DNA from: Pseudomonadota bacterium
Lineage (GTDB): Bacteria; Pseudomonadota; Gammaproteobacteria; Burkholderiales; Burkholderiaceae_C
NCBI GenBank assembly: GCA_023390985.1
Contig: JAEWBU010000313.1
Location: 1-13,894, forward strand
Direction of reading: 5' to 3'
Length of the DNA stretch: 13,894 nt
In this document: in pieces, positions 12,768 through 13,894 of the stretch
Numbering within the stretch: position 1 is the first letter of the stretch
How the letters are laid out: every line of letters starts with the position of its first letter
Translations under genes and position numbers: made by a program
Notes under the pieces: model-generated
The model's input: only the letters and a program-made list of their open reading frames with translations
Told to the model about the DNA's origin: nothing
Database searches by the model: none

Positions 12768-12988
12768 TGCGCATAGTCCTTGGAGGGATCGGCCACGCCG
12801 GCCTGTCCCACCGACTGCGGCAGCTCCGACTGGATGGCGACGTGGCTGATCGCCTCGCCGGCACGGCGTCGCGCGCGCAGCGACTCGGCGAACTTCAGCG
12901 CCTCGCCGAGCTGGTCCTCGGCGAAGGTGGAGAAGCGTGCCTGGGGTGCGCCGGTGGGCGCCTGATGAAGCCAGTAGACGACGATCAC
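12698..12988 (-). CDS. Conserved-looking small protein of unknown function
   Basis: I do not recognise a named domain. The 96-residue frame from GTG 12988 starts with a hydrophobic strand IVVYWLHQ, then an amphipathic segment EDQLGEALKFAESLRARRRAG, a strand SHVAIQSEL, then PQSVGQAGVADPSKDYAHYKRR and a Pro-rich end. This compact alternation, with a defined VGxAGV-like turn, looks like a real folded protein, and similar short proteins are familiar in Burkholderiales. The start is uncertain: GGAG lies too close to the GTG. It follows the copper-storage gene by 14 bases on the same strand, so the two are probably co-transcribed. Its last 70 bases overlap the LysR 3' end on the other strand. Confidence 0.6.
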   Translation of the reverse strand: MIVVYWLHQAPTGAPQARFSTFAEDQLGEALKFAESLRARRRAGEAISHVAIQSELPQSVGQAGVADPSKDYAHYKRRPDPSIPLGRLSGEEPPQR

Positions 12989-13002
12989 TCCGCCATTCTG
13001 CT

Positions 13003-13341
13003 TCAGGCAGCGACCTGGGCGCAGGCGTCGGCGCACCGGCGGCAGGCTTCGGCGCACTGCTGGCAGTGGTCGTGGTCGTGCTTCGCGCATTCCTCGCCGC
13101 ACGCGCGGCAGGCCTTGGCGCAGACCGCGCACAGCGCCGGCGCGAACTCGCTGTCGCCGGCCATCAGGGCCACGCACACCTGGCACAGCTGCGCGCAGTC
13201 CATGTCCAGCTCGATGCAGCGCACCATCATCTTCACGTCCGGTTCCTGCAGGCAGGCGGCGGCGCAGTGCTGGCAAGCCACCGCGCAGGCGTTGCAGGCG
13301 GCGATGCAGTCGAGGTAGCGGTTCAATGGATCCTTGGCCAT
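13003..13341 (-). CDS. Cytosolic four-helix-bundle copper-storage protein (Csp3-like)
   Basis: The 112-residue protein contains 20 cysteines at residues 12, 16, 19, 23, 26, 30, 42, 49, 53, 56, 71, 74, 78, 81, 85, 93, 96, 100, 103 and 107. Their 3- and 4-residue spacing places them on one face of four helices. Csp proteins store many Cu(I) ions inside such a bundle. With no signal peptide this is the cytosolic Csp3 type rather than the exported Csp1 type. A His/Asp-rich turn, AKHDHDH (86-92), lies between helices 3 and 4 and could help metal entry (inference). ATG 13341 follows AAGGAG (13349-13354) by seven bases. It lies 25 bases after a molybdenum hydroxylase gene. Confidence 0.92.
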   Translation of the reverse strand: MAKDPLNRYLDCIAACNACAVACQHCAAACLQEPDVKMMVRCIELDMDCAQLCQVCVALMAGDSEFAPALCAVCAKACRACGEECAKHDHDHCQQCAEACRRCADACAQVAA

Positions 13342-13348
13342 GGGGATT

Positions 13349-13354
13349 CTCCTT
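13349..13354 (-). promoter_or_regulatory. Ribosome-binding site of the Csp3-like gene
   Basis: AAGGAG on the - strand lies seven bases before ATG 13341, within the 25-base gap after the molybdenum hydroxylase stop. It supports independent initiation on a shared transcript. Confidence 0.8.
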
Positions 13355-13366
13355 GGAGGTGGACGA

Positions 13367-13894
13367 TCAGGTCTGGCGCGCCGGCATGCCGGAGTCGGCG
13401 CCCAGCGGCGCGGGCTTGAACTGCGCGCGCGCCGGCGCCAGCCCCACGGTGGCGTCGCCCGCGGGCCAGCCCTCGTCCGGCGCCATCACCTTGTCGGGCG
13501 TCATCGGCGTGGTGCGCACGCGGCGGCCGGTGGCGTGGAAGATCGCGTTGGAGATCGCCGCGGCCACGCCCACGATGCCGATCTCGCCGACCCCCTTGCT
13601 GCCCATGCGGCTGACCACGCGGTCGTCCTCCTGCACGAACAGGACGTCGATGTCGTGCACGTCGGCGTTCACCGCCACGTGGTACTCGGCCAGGTTGTGG
13701 TTCATGAAGCGGCCCAGGCGATGGTCGGTGAGCGTTTCCTCGTGCAGCGCCTGGCTGATGCCCCACACCACGCCACCGATCACCTGGCTGCGCGCGGCCT
13801 TGGCGTTGACGATGCGGCCGGCGGCGACGGCGCTCACCACGCGCGCCACGCGCACGGTGCCGAAGTCCTCGTCCACGCGCACCTCGCAGAACAC
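13367..13894 (-). CDS. Molybdenum hydroxylase large subunit, xanthine dehydrogenase/PaoC-like (partial, C-terminus)
   Basis: The frame is open to the right edge, so only about 175 C-terminal residues are visible. They match the second molybdopterin-binding domain of the xanthine dehydrogenase family: VSAVAAGRIVN, QVIGGVVWGISQALHEET, FMNHNLAEYHV, and GSKGVGEIGIVGVAAAISNA containing the catalytic glutamate (GVGE, codon 13585-13583). It then runs to ATGRRVRTTPMTPDKV. The GVGEIGIVG block closely resembles E. coli PaoC/YagR, a periplasmic aldehyde oxidoreductase, so that branch is favoured over true xanthine dehydrogenase. About 37 residues past TPDKV form a Pro/Ala-rich tail. The stop lies 25 bases before the copper-storage gene, as in one operon. 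Confidence 0.88.
   Translation of the reverse strand: MFCEVRVDEDFGTVRVARVVSAVAAGRIVNAKAARSQVIGGVVWGISQALHEETLTDHRLGRFMNHNLAEYHVAVNADVHDIDVLFVQEDDRVVSRMGSKGVGEIGIVGVAAAISNAIFHATGRRVRTTPMTPDKVMAPDEGWPAGDATVGLAPARAQFKPAPLGADSGMPARQT

Noticed and set aside
12985..12996. A three-codon ATG-GCG-GAG-TGA frame overlapping the GTG of the small unknown gene
   Set aside because: No ribosome-binding site precedes it, and such short frames occur by chance. Reinitiation is possible but unsupported.
1..13894. Search for CRISPR arrays, tRNA, rRNA, insertion sequences, integrases and attachment sites
   Set aside because: No regularly spaced repeats, RNA gene signatures, transposase or integrase motifs were seen by eye. 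The only repeats are short palindromes.

Overview
The window is uniformly GC-rich and densely coded. It looks like a chromosomal segment of a betaproteobacterium in Burkholderiales, most likely Comamonadaceae (Ramlibacter/Variovorax-like). This rests on the Sox gene order, a CaiB-type CoA-transferase next to a Bug/TctC-type binding protein under a divergent LysR regulator, and the general style of the proteins. The genus is an inference; no rRNA or other taxonomic marker is present.

Region 1 (1-4494, + strand) is the distal part of a thiosulfate-oxidation operon: the C-terminal heme domain of a probable SoxD (cut by the left edge), then soxY, soxZ, soxA, soxX and soxB. These encode the carrier SoxYZ with its C-terminal Gly-Gly-Cys-Gly-Gly arm, the heme enzyme SoxAX that loads sulfur onto that arm, the di-manganese hydrolase SoxB that releases sulfate, and a piece of the SoxCD sulfur dehydrogenase. 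SoxA has one heme motif, SoxX carries a possible lipobox, and soxB starts at a GTG overlapping the soxX stop. A terminator-like hairpin lies between soxZ and soxA.

Region 2 (4495-8836) holds an ankyrin-repeat protein (- strand), a DUF3237 protein (+ strand), and a - strand cluster read right to left: an FMN-reductase-like flavoprotein with a cysteine cluster, a DUF192 protein, a group A FAD monooxygenase, and a small helical protein whose start overlaps the monooxygenase stop.

Region 3 (8837-9533) holds a 256-bp intergenic region with overlapping hairpin potential, then an orphan single-domain response regulator with an excellent ribosome-binding site. A REP-like palindrome lies between it and the next gene; a related palindrome follows soxB.

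Region 4 (9534-12767) is a catabolic module: a family III CoA-transferase and a Bug-type solute-binding protein on the - strand, with a divergent LysR regulator. The 98-bp divergent region contains a clear LysR-type operator, CTGATC-N9-GATCAG, with a third half-site 31 bp away.

Region 5 (12698-13894, - strand) contains the 3' end of a molybdenum hydroxylase large subunit (PaoC-like, cut by the right edge), a 20-cysteine cytosolic four-helix-bundle copper-storage protein (Csp3-like) and a small unrecognised protein, spaced like one operon. This Mo-enzyme/copper-storage pairing is the least expected arrangement in the window. I found no tRNA, rRNA, CRISPR array, insertion sequence or integrase, and no gap above 300 bp.
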